64,000 bases of DNA from Serratia surfactantfaciens. Lineage in GTDB: Bacteria > Pseudomonadota > Gammaproteobacteria > Enterobacterales > Enterobacteriaceae. Each line of letters opens with the position of its first letter. Positions within the stretch are counted from its first letter, which is position 1. A program made the translations under genes and the position numbers. The notes under the pieces are model-generated. The model worked only from the letters and a program-made list of their open reading frames with translations, did not search any database and had not been told where the DNA came from. This document shows, in pieces, positions 46,556-55,991 of the stretch. The stretch is from contig NZ_CP016948.1 of assembly GCF_001642805.2 (NCBI RefSeq), forward strand, positions 3,472,001 to 3,536,000, read 5' to 3'.

Positions 46556-46945
46556 CACAGCGCCCCTAACCAATAGATTAAACCATTCAAACGATGATTA
46601 TTGATCTGTTTTAACGATCGATAAAGTAGTTTGTTCCTATGGATATTTAAAAAATCACTGCTACCCAAATACCTGCATTGCAGTATCAATGAGCACGGCA
46701 CCGTGGATACCACTGTTATCGGCAGCCGATAACGCGTATTGATAGGCGAACGAACATACAGTGTGTCACACCTTTAATGGCTAAAATTAAACCACTGGTA
46801 AATAATTAGTCACTAAATCATTTGACTGGTCATAAGCCAAATCGGCAACAGGCGACGCTGAAGAAGAGGATGAAAATGAAGCGACGTACTGAATCGCATG
46901 AGGAGAAGCGCCGGCCCGTTTGGGTTTCGCCCGGGCCGGCGAGGA
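46556..46945. other. AT-rich gap with a cluster of palindromes
   Basis: This 390-bp gap holds no convincing gene. It contains three nested inverted repeats. TATCAAT / ATTGATA (46684-46690 and 46738-46744) encloses CACGG-CA-CCGTG (46694-46705) and the perfect 19-bp palindrome GTTATCGGC-A-GCCGATAAC (46715-46733). Folded as RNA or single-stranded DNA, this is a three-way junction. The left part is the likely promoter region of the YmiA-like gene. Confidence 0.55.
46909..46941 (-). terminator. Hairpin after the YojI-type ABC gene
   Basis: The 10-bp perfect stem CGCCGGCCCG / CGGGCCGGCG (46909-46918 and 46932-46941) lies 5 bp after the minus-strand stop codon. On that strand it is followed by CTTCTCCTC, so the T-tract is poor but the position fits a terminator. 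Confidence 0.6.
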
Positions 46946-48598
46946 TTAGCCAATTCGACTGACGGAGTCTCGGCTGGCGTGTTCACGCTCGCAGCCGGTC
47001 AGTTCGCGCAGCTGGCCGGAGCGCATCTCAAGCAACCGATCGGCATGTTCGAAATAGTGGTCGTCATGGCTGATGGCGAATACCGTTTTGCCTAACGCGC
47101 GCAACTCTGGCAACAGCTCGCGATAAAAAATACGCCGGAACTGCGGATCCTGATCCGCGGCCCATTCATCCAACAGCAGGATATCGCGCTGTTCCGCCAC
47201 CGCCAGCAGCAGGGCCAGACGTTTGCGCTGCCCCTGCGACAGCTGCGGGTTGGTCACCCTGTCGCCGTCGAACTGCAGTTTGCTTTTCATATTCAAGCGC
47301 TCGAGCCAGACGGCGACCAACTCCGCATCGGGTTCGCCACCTTCCGGCCCTTGCAAGCGATCGAACTGATGAAAATCGGTGAAAATCGCCGAAAACAGCC
47401 GACGATAATCCGGCATATCCGCTGCGGTCTGGGCGATGCCATCCACAACGATGTGCCCGCTCACCGGCCGGTACAACCCGGTCAGCAGCATCGCCAGCGT
47501 TGACTTGCCGCTGCCGTTGCCACCGATCAAAAAGACCAGCTCGCCACGCCGCAGCGTCAGATTGAGCGGCCCGACGGCAAAACCGGGCTGCTGTTCCGTA
47601 TCCGCATAGTGAAAAACCACGTCGCGCAGTTCCAGCGTCTGCCAGGCACGGCCGGTGGCGGCAGGGAACGCCGGTTGGTACTCGGCCAGGCGCAGCGTCT
47701 TCAGCTTGTTGAAGGCGACTTCGGCGCTGACCAGCGTCGGAAACGCTCCGACCGCCTGCAGTAATGGCGTGCGCAAGAACAGCAACGTCAGGGAATACGT
47801 GGCGGCTACCGTCGAGTTCGCCCATCCCAGGCTGTTGGCCATAAAGAACACCAGCCCGATCGCCCCCAACATCATGATATTTGACCAGTTGAGCGCACTC
47901 AGATGGAAGGTATCGGCGCGAATGATATGGTAGCGGTAAGCTTGCGCATCAGGCTGATAGACCTGTTCGTACAGCGCCTGCGCTCGCTTGCGGTTCAACG
48001 TCAGTTCCTTACGACCGTCAATCACCGATTCATAATGATGATAGAGACGCTCTTCTGACTCGCGCAAACTGGCCATATGGCGATAAACCCGCGAGACCAG
48101 ACAACCGCTGCCCACCACGGTGATGGCGACCCACACCGCCGTCACCGCCAGCATTTTCGGTGACAGCCATCCCAGATAGGCCGCCGATCCCAGGGTTAAA
48201 ATCACCCCTTGCACCAGTTCGGGCAAGCGCACGAAGGCGACGGTGATATTGCGCACATCGCTGGACAGGCTGGCCAATAATGAGGCGCTGCCTAGCTGTT
48301 CGAGACGTTCAATATCGGTATCCAGGATGCGCTTCACTAACTGCCCGCGCAGGCGGTAGACGAAGTAATGGCCCAAGGTCGTCAGCGCCAATTGCGAGCC
48401 CAGCGTGACCGCCATCAGCAATGCCAGCAGGGCAAGAAACATCGGCAGCACGGCCAATGCATCGCCGCCGGCGTCCATCAGGTATTGATTGATAAATGCA
48501 ATGATACCGATGCCTAAGCCGGCGCTGGTCATGGTCAATGCCATCACCGCCAGAAAGGGCCAACGATACTGGTGATAAACCACCCGTAGCAGTTCCAT
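46946..48598 (-). CDS. yojI: YojI-type ABC exporter (membrane domain fused to ATPase)
   Basis: The ATG at 48598 gives 550 residues starting [23 protein letters not shown], the same as E. coli YojI; the frame extends 20 codons upstream. The membrane domain contains [29 protein letters not shown]. The ATPase has Walker [10 protein letters not shown], signature [15 protein letters not shown] and Walker [15 protein letters not shown]. coli YojI exports the peptide microcin J25 together with TolC and can export cysteine; whether this protein does the same is inference. A stem-loop terminator follows and a long inverted repeat lies upstream. Confidence 0.92.
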   Translation of the reverse strand: MELLRVVYHQYRWPFLAVMALTMTSAGLGIGIIAFINQYLMDAGGDALAVLPMFLALLALLMAVTLGSQLALTTLGHYFVYRLRGQLVKRILDTDIERLEQLGSASLLASLSSDVRNITVAFVRLPELVQGVILTLGSAAYLGWLSPKMLAVTAVWVAITVVGSGCLVSRVYRHMASLRESEERLYHHYESVIDGRKELTLNRKRAQALYEQVYQPDAQAYRYHIIRADTFHLSALNWSNIMMLGAIGLVFFMANSLGWANSTVAATYSLTLLFLRTPLLQAVGAFPTLVSAEVAFNKLKTLRLAEYQPAFPAATGRAWQTLELRDVVFHYADTEQQPGFAVGPLNLTLRRGELVFLIGGNGSGKSTLAMLLTGLYRPVSGHIVVDGIAQTAADMPDYRRLFSAIFTDFHQFDRLQGPEGGEPDAELVAVWLERLNMKSKLQFDGDRVTNPQLSQGQRKRLALLLAVAEQRDILLLDEWAADQDPQFRRIFYRELLPELRALGKTVFAISHDDHYFEHADRLLEMRSGQLRELTGCEREHASRDSVSRIG

Positions 48599-48640
48599 GA
48601 AAAAACCTCTGAAGTCGCGATCTGGCAGGCATTGTAAGCG

Positions 48641-48680
48641 GCGCGAGAATGAGATCAAGACGAATTCTCATTGTTCGCGC
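48641..48680. promoter_or_regulatory. Long inverted repeat upstream of yojI
   Basis: GCGCGAGAATGAGA and TTCTCATTGTTCGCGC form an inverted repeat of about 14 bp with one base inserted, around a 10-base spacer. It lies 43 bp upstream of the yojI ATG. The AATGAGA / TTCTCATT core recalls half of a Fur box, but a full 19-bp Fur match is not present. Confidence 0.45.
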
Positions 48681-48776
48681 AGCCTCTGATTTCGGCGTCG
48701 GGGGCATTTTGATGATTGCTTATTGAAACGAGAGACTTACACTGGCGCCACTTGCCGCTGAAGGGAACAGCCGATT

Positions 48777-49697
48777 ATGCTCGCCACTCACGAATACGCC
48801 AACGACCTGATTCTGTTTGCCCTGATTGTCGACTGCGGGTCGTTCAGCAAGGCCGCGGAGAGCGCCGGCATCACCAGCTCGGTGGTCAGTAAACGCATCG
48901 GGCGGCTGGAAAAATCGCTGGGTGCCCGCCTGCTGTACCGCACCACCCGCAGCCTGACGCTGACCGAAAGCGGCCAGGCGCTCTACCAGCAGGCCAAAGA
49001 GATCGGCGCCAAAGTGCAGGAGGCGCTGTACGCCGTCAGCGAAAAGAGCGAAGAGTTGACCGGCACCATCCGCATGTCGGTGCCGACCATTTCGGGCGAG
49101 CTGCTGCTGAGCGAAAGCGTGGCGGAATTTTGCGCCCAGCATCCCAGCCTGAAGGTCGAAATGCGGCTGGAAAACCGCTTCGTCGATCTGGTGGAAGAAG
49201 GCATCGATCTGGCGATCCGGACCGGCACCATGCCGGATTCCAGCCTGATTGCCCGGCCGATCTTCGATTCCCGCTGGGTGATCGTCTGCTCGCCGGGCTA
49301 CCTGGAAAGCCACCCGGAACCGCGCAGCGCCGACGATCTGCTTAGCCACAACTGCCTGACCTACACCTATCAGGAGAGCGGCACCGCCAACTGGCTGATG
49401 AAGCGGCCGGGGCGCAACGACATCTACGAGCTGCAGGTTAACGGCAACCTGTCGGCCAACAATGCGCGGGCGATCCGCAAAGCGGTGATCGGCGGCCACG
49501 GCATCGCCATGGTGCCGCGCTGCATGGTGTACGAAGACTTGCAGGACGGAAAACTGACGGAGATTTTGGCCGGCCACTGCGGCAAGGTGCTGGGCATTTA
49601 CGCCGTCTATCCTTACACCCGCAATCTGCCGTTAAAAACTCGCCTGCTGATCGAACATATCATCGGTTCCTATCAAAATATCAGCCATTACTTTTGA
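48777..49697 (+). CDS. LysR-family regulator next to lldP-lldD
   Basis: The 306-residue protein starts MLATHEYANDLILFALIVDCGSFSKAAESAGITSSVVSKRIGRLE, a typical LTTR winged helix. The effector domain has VDLVEEGIDLAIRTGTMPDSSLIARPIF. It lies upstream of lldP in the same direction, separated by a terminator and 323 bp. E. coli uses the GntR-family LldR for lldPRD; no lldR is seen here, so this LysR protein is a candidate regulator of lactate use. It could instead act on divergent yojI. Confidence 0.87.
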   Translation: MLATHEYANDLILFALIVDCGSFSKAAESAGITSSVVSKRIGRLEKSLGARLLYRTTRSLTLTESGQALYQQAKEIGAKVQEALYAVSEKSEELTGTIRMSVPTISGELLLSESVAEFCAQHPSLKVEMRLENRFVDLVEEGIDLAIRTGTMPDSSLIARPIFDSRWVIVCSPGYLESHPEPRSADDLLSHNCLTYTYQESGTANWLMKRPGRNDIYELQVNGNLSANNARAIRKAVIGGHGIAMVPRCMVYEDLQDGKLTEILAGHCGKVLGIYAVYPYTRNLPLKTRLLIEHIIGSYQNISHYF

Positions 49698-49729
49698 GTT
49701 TTCTGCTCTGATTATTTCTCCATGGCCGG

Positions 49730-49757
49730 AAAATGCCGTGGGGATTACGGCATTTTT
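49730..49757 (+). terminator. Intrinsic terminator after the LysR gene
   Basis: The 10-bp stem AAAATGCCGT / ACGGCATTTT (49730-49739 and 49747-49756) with a 7-base loop ends in TTTTT. It separates the LysR transcript from lldPD. Confidence 0.85.
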
Positions 49758-49910
49758 GGACATAATCTATTGAACATTACCGCTTAATTAATGTGAACTC
49801 GCGCATTCATCACACAAAAACCACTTCTATTAGTCTGATTTTAAACACATTAATTTAACCCCTCACACCGACGTTTTCCCCGCCGGCGGCGCCGTTCGCC
49901 GATGTTAAAA

Positions 49911-49968
49911 AATTACCGCATGGCATCGTCGCCAACGTTGTGATTAGAATAAAAATGTTGCGGTAATT
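49911..49968. promoter_or_regulatory. Perfect 10-bp inverted repeat upstream of lldP
   Basis: AATTACCGCA (49911-49920) and TGCGGTAATT (49959-49968) are exact inverted copies with a 38-bp spacer and end 52 bp before the lldP ATG. The spacing suits two operator half-sites on the same DNA face or a looped structure. It is a candidate site for the adjacent LysR protein. The remaining gap (49758-49910) is AT-rich with no visible gene. Confidence 0.55.
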
Positions 49969-50020
49969 AACCTTTCAGCTACATCTCTCTGCCCATAAAA
50001 ATAATAACCCTGAGGATCTT

Positions 50021-51604
50021 ATGCCCCTGCTTTTCAGTATTGCGCCCATCATCCTGCTGATCTGGATGATGACCAAAAGGAATGGCGTGCCCTCTTACCT
50101 CGCCCTGCCGCTGACGGCCGCCGTGGTGTACGCCGTACAGCTCTTGTGGTTCGATGCCTCGCTGCGGCTGCTGCATGCCCATATCATCACCGCGCTGGTG
50201 TCGACGCTGACGCCGATCACCATCATCGCCGGCGCCATCCTGCTCAACAAACTGATGCAGGTGAGCGGCGCGGAAAACGTGGTGCGCCGCTGGCTGGAAA
50301 CCATCAGCCCCAATCCCGTGGCCCAACTGATGATTATCGGCTGGGCGTTCGCCTTTATGATTGAAGGCGCCAGCGGCTTCGGCACCCCGGCCGCCATCGC
50401 CGCGCCGATTCTGGTCGGGCTGGGCTTCAACCCGCTGCGCGTCGCTCTGTTGACGCTGGTGATGAACTCGGTGCCGGTCTCCTTCGGCGCCGTGGGCACC
50501 CCCACCTGGTTCGGCTTCGCCAATCTCGGCCTGTCGGACGCCAACCTGCTGGAGATCGGCCGACAAACCGCGCTGATCCACTTTGTCGCCGGTTTCGTCA
50601 TTCCTCTGCTGGCGCTGCGCTTTATCGTTTCCTGGCGGGATATCCGCCGCAATCTGCCGTTTATCCTGCTCAGCGTACTGAGCTGCACCGTGCCCTATCT
50701 GCTGTTGGCCCAGGTGAACTATGAGTTCCCGGCGCTGGTCGGCGGCGCGATCGGCCTGGCGCTGTCGGTGCTGCTGGCGCGCGGCGGCATCGGCCTCGCC
50801 CGCAGCGACAAACCGCAGAGCGCCGGGCAAGCGGTGCCGTTCTTGCAGGTGGTCAAGGCCATGACCCCGACCCTGCTGCTGATTGCTATTCTGATAGTGA
50901 CGCGCGTTCACCAACTGGGCCTCAAGGCGCTGCTCAACAACACCGCGCTGCTGTGGCAGGAAAATCTCGGCTGGCTCGGGGAGCTGCGCGTCAGCCGGGC
51001 GCTGATCGTCGAACTGCAACAGGTGCTGGGCACCTCCGCCGCCGCCGGCTACAAAACGCTGTATGTCCCGGCGCTGATCCCGTTCCTGCTGGTGGTGCTG
51101 CTGTGCATTCCGCTGTTCCGGCTGAATGGCGGCCAGGTGCGGCAGATGTTCAGTGAAACCGGCGGGCGCATCGCACGGCCCTTTATCGCCCTGTTCGGCG
51201 CACTGGTGATGGTCAACCTGATGATGCAGGGCGGCGACAACGCGCCGGTGATCCTGATCGGCAAAGCGCTGGCGGCGCTGACCGGCGACAGCTGGCTGCT
51301 GTTCTCGTCATTCCTCGGCGCGCTGGGATCGTTCTTCTCAGGTTCCAATACCGTCTCGAACCTGACGTTCGGCGGCATTCAGCAGTCGATTGCCCAGAGC
51401 AGCGGCCTCGACGTCAATCTGACGCTGGCCTTGCAGTCCGTCGGCGGCGCCATGGGCAACATGGTGTGCCTGAACAATATTATCGCGGTCTGCTCGATCC
51501 TCGGGATCGGCAACGCCGAAGGAAAAATCATCAGAAAGACCGTGCTGCCGATGCTGGCGTACGGCGGGATTGCGGCCGGTATGGCGGCGATCCTCACGCT
51601 CTGA
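50021..51604 (+). CDS. lldP: L-lactate permease
   Basis: This 527-residue membrane protein of the LctP family imports lactate with protons. It has about 13 hydrophobic segments. Family blocks are MIEGASGFGTPAAIAAPILVGLGF, VGTPTWFGFANLGL, GSFFSGSNTVSNLTFGGIQ and VGGAMGNMVCLNNIIAVCSILGI. The start MPLLFSIAPIILLIWMM has TGAGGA upstream. It is 42 bp from lldD and cotranscribed with it. It is shorter than the E. coli LldP and glycolate permease (about 551-560), which is within family range. Confidence 0.93.
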   Translation: MPLLFSIAPIILLIWMMTKRNGVPSYLALPLTAAVVYAVQLLWFDASLRLLHAHIITALVSTLTPITIIAGAILLNKLMQVSGAENVVRRWLETISPNPVAQLMIIGWAFAFMIEGASGFGTPAAIAAPILVGLGFNPLRVALLTLVMNSVPVSFGAVGTPTWFGFANLGLSDANLLEIGRQTALIHFVAGFVIPLLALRFIVSWRDIRRNLPFILLSVLSCTVPYLLLAQVNYEFPALVGGAIGLALSVLLARGGIGLARSDKPQSAGQAVPFLQVVKAMTPTLLLIAILIVTRVHQLGLKALLNNTALLWQENLGWLGELRVSRALIVELQQVLGTSAAAGYKTLYVPALIPFLLVVLLCIPLFRLNGGQVRQMFSETGGRIARPFIALFGALVMVNLMMQGGDNAPVILIGKALAALTGDSWLLFSSFLGALGSFFSGSNTVSNLTFGGIQQSIAQSSGLDVNLTLALQSVGGAMGNMVCLNNIIAVCSILGIGNAEGKIIRKTVLPMLAYGGIAAGMAAILTL

Positions 51605-51646
51605 CCGACAACTCGTTATCGCAAGCAAGACAAGAAGGTAAACACT

Positions 51647-52786
51647 ATGATCATCTCCGCGTCAACCGACTACCGGGCCGCCGCCCAGGCTAAACTGCCG
51701 CCGTTTCTGTTTCACTATATCGACGGCGGGGCCTACGCGGAGCATACGCTAAAGCGCAATACCGCAGACCTGGCCGATATCGCCTTGCGCCAGCGCGTGC
51801 TGCGCAATATGTCCGAACTCAGCCTGGAAACCACGCTGTTCGGCGAGCAGCTGGCGATGCCGGTGGCGTTGGGGCCGGTGGGGCTGACCGGCATGTACGC
51901 CCGCCGCGGTGAAGTGCAGGCCGCGCGCGCCGCAGCCCAAAAAGGCATTCCGTTCACCCTGTCCACCGTGTCGGTCTGCCCGATCGAAGAGGTGGCGCCG
52001 GCGATCGATCGGCCGATGTGGTTCCAGCTCTACGTGCTCAAAGATCGCGGTTTTATGCGCAACGCGCTGGAGCGCGCCAAGGCCGCCGGCGTGAAAACGC
52101 TGGTGTTCACCGTCGACATGCCGGTGCCGGGCGCCCGTTATCGCGACGCCCATTCGGGGATGAGCGGCCCTAACGCCGCCCTGCGCCGCGTGCTGCAGGC
52201 GTTTACCCATCCGCAGTGGGCCTGGGACGTCGGCCTGCTCGGCAAGCCGCACGATCTGGGCAACGTTTCAGCCTACCGCGGCAAACCGACCAGCCTGGAA
52301 GACTACATCGGCTGGCTGGGCGCCAACTTCGATCCGTCGATTTCCTGGAAAGATCTGGAGTGGATCCGCGAATTCTGGGACGGCCCGATGATCATCAAAG
52401 GCATTCTGGATCCGGAGGACGCCAAAGACGCCGTGCGCTTCGGCGCCGACGGCATCATCGTTTCCAACCACGGCGGCCGCCAGCTGGACGGCGTGCTGTC
52501 GACCGCGCGCGCCATGCCGGCGATCGCCGACGCGGTGAAAGGCGACATTACCCTGTTGGCCGACTCCGGCATCCGCAGCGGCCTGGACGTGGTACGCATG
52601 ATCGCGCTGGGCGCCGACACCGTACTGCTGGGGCGCGCCTTCGTCTATGCGCTGGCGGCGGCCGGCGAAGCCGGCGTCGCTAACTTGCTGGATCTGATCG
52701 ACAAAGAGATGCGCGTGGCCATGACGCTCACCGGCGCGAAAACCATCGCGGAGATCAACGCCGGTTCGCTGGTCAGAAACGCCTGA
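51647..52786 (+). CDS. lldD: FMN-dependent L-lactate dehydrogenase
   Basis: LldD oxidises L-lactate to pyruvate and passes electrons to quinones at the inner membrane. The 379-residue protein starts [30 protein letters not shown] like E. coli LldD. It has the alpha-hydroxy-acid oxidase pattern: [20 protein letters not shown], the catalytic His in [10 protein letters not shown] (about residue 275), and the FMN phosphate site [20 protein letters not shown]. It is coupled to lldP. Its stop is 1 bp from the stop of the convergent MoaF-like gene. Confidence 0.96.
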   Translation: MIISASTDYRAAAQAKLPPFLFHYIDGGAYAEHTLKRNTADLADIALRQRVLRNMSELSLETTLFGEQLAMPVALGPVGLTGMYARRGEVQAARAAAQKGIPFTLSTVSVCPIEEVAPAIDRPMWFQLYVLKDRGFMRNALERAKAAGVKTLVFTVDMPVPGARYRDAHSGMSGPNAALRRVLQAFTHPQWAWDVGLLGKPHDLGNVSAYRGKPTSLEDYIGWLGANFDPSISWKDLEWIREFWDGPMIIKGILDPEDAKDAVRFGADGIIVSNHGGRQLDGVLSTARAMPAIADAVKGDITLLADSGIRSGLDVVRMIALGADTVLLGRAFVYALAAAGEAGVANLLDLIDKEMRVAMTLTGAKTIAEINAGSLVRNA

Positions 52787-52787
52787 C

Positions 52788-53597
52788 TCACAGCGGCTGC
52801 ACGCCCTCCGGATAAGCGTTGTAGCTCATCTTGCTGATGAAAGCCCCGGCCGGCGACACCAGAACCCGGCCGGCGGCGTCCAGCCCGAGGAAGGTGCCGG
52901 TGCAGCGCCCGGAGATAAAGTCGAAGAAGAATACCGAGCACACCGGGATAATCTTTTCCCGGAAGGTGAACAGGAACATCTCTTCCTCAAATTTGTAGTA
53001 GGTGGCGTAGTCCATGTCGCCGTGGCCGAATTGCTCGCCGCGCAGGTTCTGCCAGGCGTAGCGCTCGGTGTTGACGTAAAAGTGTTCGTAATAGTGATTG
53101 GGGCTATAGACGTTCAGCGTGCGGTACCCGATCAGCTCGCGGGTCAGATGCGGCGCAACGCCGCCCGGTGCGATGCCGGCAATCCGGCCGATGTGGAAGC
53201 TTTGTTTGAGACGGGACCCCTTTTCCACCGTCTGTTCCGGCAACAGCGTGCTGCGCACCAGCAGCGCCCGGCCACTTTCACGGTTGAGCACCAGCGTCAG
53301 GCACTCGTTGCCCGGCGACTGCAGCGGAATATTGAAGAAATAACGTGCGGCGGAGGTTTGCACCTCTTCATAAGCGTCCTCGCCGCTCTCCCCGCCCCAG
53401 GCCCAAAGCACCCGCTGCCGATCGGCGCTGAAGCGCAGCGTGATTTCCCCGCCGTCTTCAAAGGCGATCTGCAACGTTTTGCCGCGCCAGTCCTGAGTGC
53501 CCGGCAGCCGGTTGGTGTCGATGCCGCGCGCGAAATCGTCGTAATTCTTCCAGTCCGGTTCGGCATTTTGATTCAGTACGGATGGTTCTGCTGACAT
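52788..53597 (-). CDS. MoaF-like protein
   Basis: The 269-residue protein shows two beta-rich halves. WRGKTLQIAFEDGGEITLRFSADRQRVLWAWGGE starts the first and VCSVFFFDFISGRCTGTFLGLDAAGRVLVSPAGAF ends the second. This fits MoaF of Klebsiella, a calycin-like protein named from a molybdenum-cofactor-linked operon with MoaE. No moaE is nearby here. It lies 35 bp downstream of an MFS transporter gene in the same direction, so the pair may act on the same small molecule. The biochemical role is unproven. Confidence 0.7.
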   Translation of the reverse strand: MSAEPSVLNQNAEPDWKNYDDFARGIDTNRLPGTQDWRGKTLQIAFEDGGEITLRFSADRQRVLWAWGGESGEDAYEEVQTSAARYFFNIPLQSPGNECLTLVLNRESGRALLVRSTLLPEQTVEKGSRLKQSFHIGRIAGIAPGGVAPHLTRELIGYRTLNVYSPNHYYEHFYVNTERYAWQNLRGEQFGHGDMDYATYYKFEEEMFLFTFREKIIPVCSVFFFDFISGRCTGTFLGLDAAGRVLVSPAGAFISKMSYNAYPEGVQPL

Positions 53598-53632
53598 CTT
53601 CGCTCTCCTTGATTAATGGGATGAAAGCCGCT

Positions 53633-54898
53633 TTAAACGTCGACGACGCCCGCCGGTTTCACCGCTCTGCGGTTCACCACGGCAGGAGCCGTTTCATCGA
53701 GAAAACAACTCAGTACGCCGGCGCAGACGGCGCCGGCAGCCGCCAGCCACATCACGCTGACCAACCCGTAGCGATCGGCGATCAGCCCGGCGATGAACGG
53801 CGCCAGACAGCCGCCAATCACCTCGCCGATCCCCATCACCAGCCCCAACGCGGTGGCGATACGGGCCGGCGACACCGTTTCAGAGGGGATGGTGGCCATA
53901 AACAGCGTGAAGCACCCAAGGCCGGTATAAGACAGGAACACCAGCACGCCCAGCAGCCACGGGTTGTCGACGTAGCTCAGGAACAGCGGGCAGCACACCG
54001 CCAACAGCGAAAAGAAGATCAGCGTCGGTTTGCGGCCAAGGCGATCGGAGATCGCCGGTACCGCCACGCCCCAGAAGACCCAGGCGGCGCCGATGGCGCT
54101 CATGATGCCGCCCATCGTGCCTTCGCCGAAGCCGCGGTCGGTCACCAAAAAGTTAGGGGTGAAGGTAATGATGATCATGAACCAGGTGACGAACACGCAG
54201 GAGATCAGAATGCACAGCGCAACGTTCTTGATTTTGAACAGCTCGCCGTAAGCGGCTTTGCCCGCCGCCTTGCCGGCCGCCGGCGCGGCGATAAAGGCGG
54301 GATCCTTTTTACCGTTCACATAGCGATAGATCAGCCACGCCAGAATGATGCCCGGCACGGCGGTCAGGTGAAACGCCATGCTCCAGCCCCACTTCTGCGC
54401 CAGATAGATGATCAGCGGCGGCGCGATAATGCCGCCCAGCAGCCCCGGCGCCGCGCCCTGGATCAAACCCATGTTGAAACCGCGGCGCTGCGGCTGCGAT
54501 TTTTCCACCATCAGCGACTGGGCGATCGGCAGCACCGGCCCTTCGGCGATCCCCATCAGCGCTCGGAAGATCAATAACATGGCAAAGCCGCTGACCAGCC
54601 CCGACAGTGCGGAGAACAGCGAAAACACCAGGATCGATAGGATCAGCATCGGTTTGCGGATATTAAAGCGATCGGCGATAGCCCCCAATCCCGCGCCGGA
54701 CAGCGCCCAGGTTAACGCCAACACCGCCGACAGCGTGCCGAGATGCACGTTGCTCAGCTTAAGGTCGGCGGCAATCATCGGAAACAGAAACGAGATGGTG
54801 AGGCGATCGACGAACACGCAGCCGAAGACAAAAAATAAAATAATCAGCAACCGGTTCTCTTCACTTAATGTTCCGCGTGGCCCTGGCGATGTATTCAT
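53633..54898 (-). CDS. MFS transporter, anion:cation symporter type
   Basis: This 421-residue protein has about 12 membrane segments. Early blocks are FFVFGCVFVDRLTISFLFPMIAADL, GAGLGAIADRFNIRKPMLI and RALMGIAEGPVLPIAQSLMVEKSQPQRRGFNMGLIQG, as in ACS-family carriers of organic acids or aromatic compounds. The gene is upstream of the MoaF-like gene and likely cotranscribed. Two perfect 16-bp palindromes lie in its upstream region. The substrate is unknown. Confidence 0.85.
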   Translation of the reverse strand: MNTSPGPRGTLSEENRLLIILFFVFGCVFVDRLTISFLFPMIAADLKLSNVHLGTLSAVLALTWALSGAGLGAIADRFNIRKPMLILSILVFSLFSALSGLVSGFAMLLIFRALMGIAEGPVLPIAQSLMVEKSQPQRRGFNMGLIQGAAPGLLGGIIAPPLIIYLAQKWGWSMAFHLTAVPGIILAWLIYRYVNGKKDPAFIAAPAAGKAAGKAAYGELFKIKNVALCILISCVFVTWFMIIITFTPNFLVTDRGFGEGTMGGIMSAIGAAWVFWGVAVPAISDRLGRKPTLIFFSLLAVCCPLFLSYVDNPWLLGVLVFLSYTGLGCFTLFMATIPSETVSPARIATALGLVMGIGEVIGGCLAPFIAGLIADRYGLVSVMWLAAAGAVCAGVLSCFLDETAPAVVNRRAVKPAGVVDV

Positions 54899-55553
54899 AG
54901 CGTCATTGGTCCATAAGTTAACTTATGAATGGCGACCCGCCATGGCATAAGTGCGTTAAGCGTTCGGCCAAGGGAGAATTTGGCCATCCGTCACAACAAC
55001 AACTCATTAACATGTTAATGACATAAAATTATCGCAAGCTGCGGACATGTCAAACGGCCGTTGAAAACGGCGTCGGGAGAACAAATCAGGCATTTTTCAC
55101 CGCGCGTGAACGACATGAAAATAAATCAACTTTTTGTTTTTAATAAATAAACCAAATTTATTCGGCACTTTTTCTTTTTATAAAAGAAACCAAAGCCACG
55201 TGATTTATAAATACGTTAATAAACAAAACTTAATCCTTTCTTATAAATAGACGGTATCTTCCCTTTCATCGGCCTTATAACCCCACCCTCTTTATTATTT
55301 GAATCTGTTTGCTTTATAGCGACCATAATGCGAACGATTAACTCCATTGTGTTAATCAATAATCACGCGATGACATTATCAATGCTGAATAATAATAAAA
55401 GCGCAGGCCGTGACAAGAATCACAAACAGAGCTCCCTTTTTCATGCCCAGTGAACGGGTTATTACCGGCGCGGCTAGCTTATGCCAACTCGATCCAAACT
55501 CGGATGGAAAATGGCGGCATGATAAGCGGCAGACAACCCGCAAGGAGATGAAC
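54899..55553. promoter_or_regulatory. AT-rich divergent control region with two 16-bp palindromes
   Basis: No gene is visible in these 655 bases, which are clearly AT-richer than the flanks between about 55,000 and 55,400. CATAAGTTAACTTATG (54912-54927) and CATTAACATGTTAATG (55005-55020) are perfect 16-bp palindromes whose centres are 93 bp apart. The first is 14 bp upstream of the MFS ATG, so a bound protein would block its initiation region. Related half-sites (CATAAG near 54945) occur between them. The AT-rich middle could be an H-NS target. A 70-codon frame at 55379-55591 (minus) has no support. Confidence 0.6.
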
Positions 55554-55985
55554 ATGACGGCAAAACTGACCGAAGCCGGTTTCTGGCGCAAAACCGCCGA
55601 CTCTTCATCGCGGCGCGAGCCGCGCGTGCTGATTCGGGTCTACGTCGACGAAGGCGAGATTGACCGTGCCATCGCGTTCTACGAGCAGCTGCACGGCGTG
55701 GAAGCGGATATGCGCTTCGACTTTCCCGAGCATCGGCTGGTGCTGGCGGCGGTGGGGCCGTTTCTGATTCTGGAAGGGTCGGAAGAGCAGCTGCGCCCTT
55801 TCCGCAGCACCGTCGGCACGCTGCTGGTCGATGACATTTATCCTTACCACCGGCGGCTGCTGGCCGCCGGGGCCGAGATCTTCTTCGGCCCGGTGGAGGT
55901 GCCCACCGGCGCCTGTTTCAATGCGCGCCTGCCGGACGGCACGATTGTCGAGTACGTGCATCACCGGCCGCGCGCGGACGAATAA
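55554..55985 (+). CDS. VOC (glyoxalase/bleomycin resistance) family protein
   Basis: The ATG at 55554 has AAGGAG 6 bases upstream (55542-55547) and gives 143 residues. RVLIRVYVDEGEIDRAIAFYEQLHGVEA is a VOC-fold first repeat, and TLLVDDIYPYHRRLLAAGAEIFFGPVEVPTGACFNARLPDGTIVEYVHH is the second, ending with the metal-ligand position (EY). The first His ligand of classic glyoxalase is not obvious. Such proteins range from glyoxalases to resistance binding proteins, so the substrate is open. It converges with the BCCT transporter gene. Confidence 0.83.
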   Translation: MTAKLTEAGFWRKTADSSSRREPRVLIRVYVDEGEIDRAIAFYEQLHGVEADMRFDFPEHRLVLAAVGPFLILEGSEEQLRPFRSTVGTLLVDDIYPYHRRLLAAGAEIFFGPVEVPTGACFNARLPDGTIVEYVHHRPRADE

Positions 55986-55991
55986 TCTGCC

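Noticed and set aside
48641..48680. Confident Fur box
   Set aside because: The half-site resembles Fur DNA, but alignment to the 19-bp consensus matches only about half the positions, so only an inverted repeat is claimed.
49979..51019. 346-codon minus-strand frame opposite lldP
   Set aside because: Gln/Asp/His-rich shadow; lldP is certain.
55379..55591. 70-codon minus-strand frame in the AT-rich gap
   Set aside because: It overlaps the start of the VOC gene on the other strand and lacks a ribosome site or family pattern.
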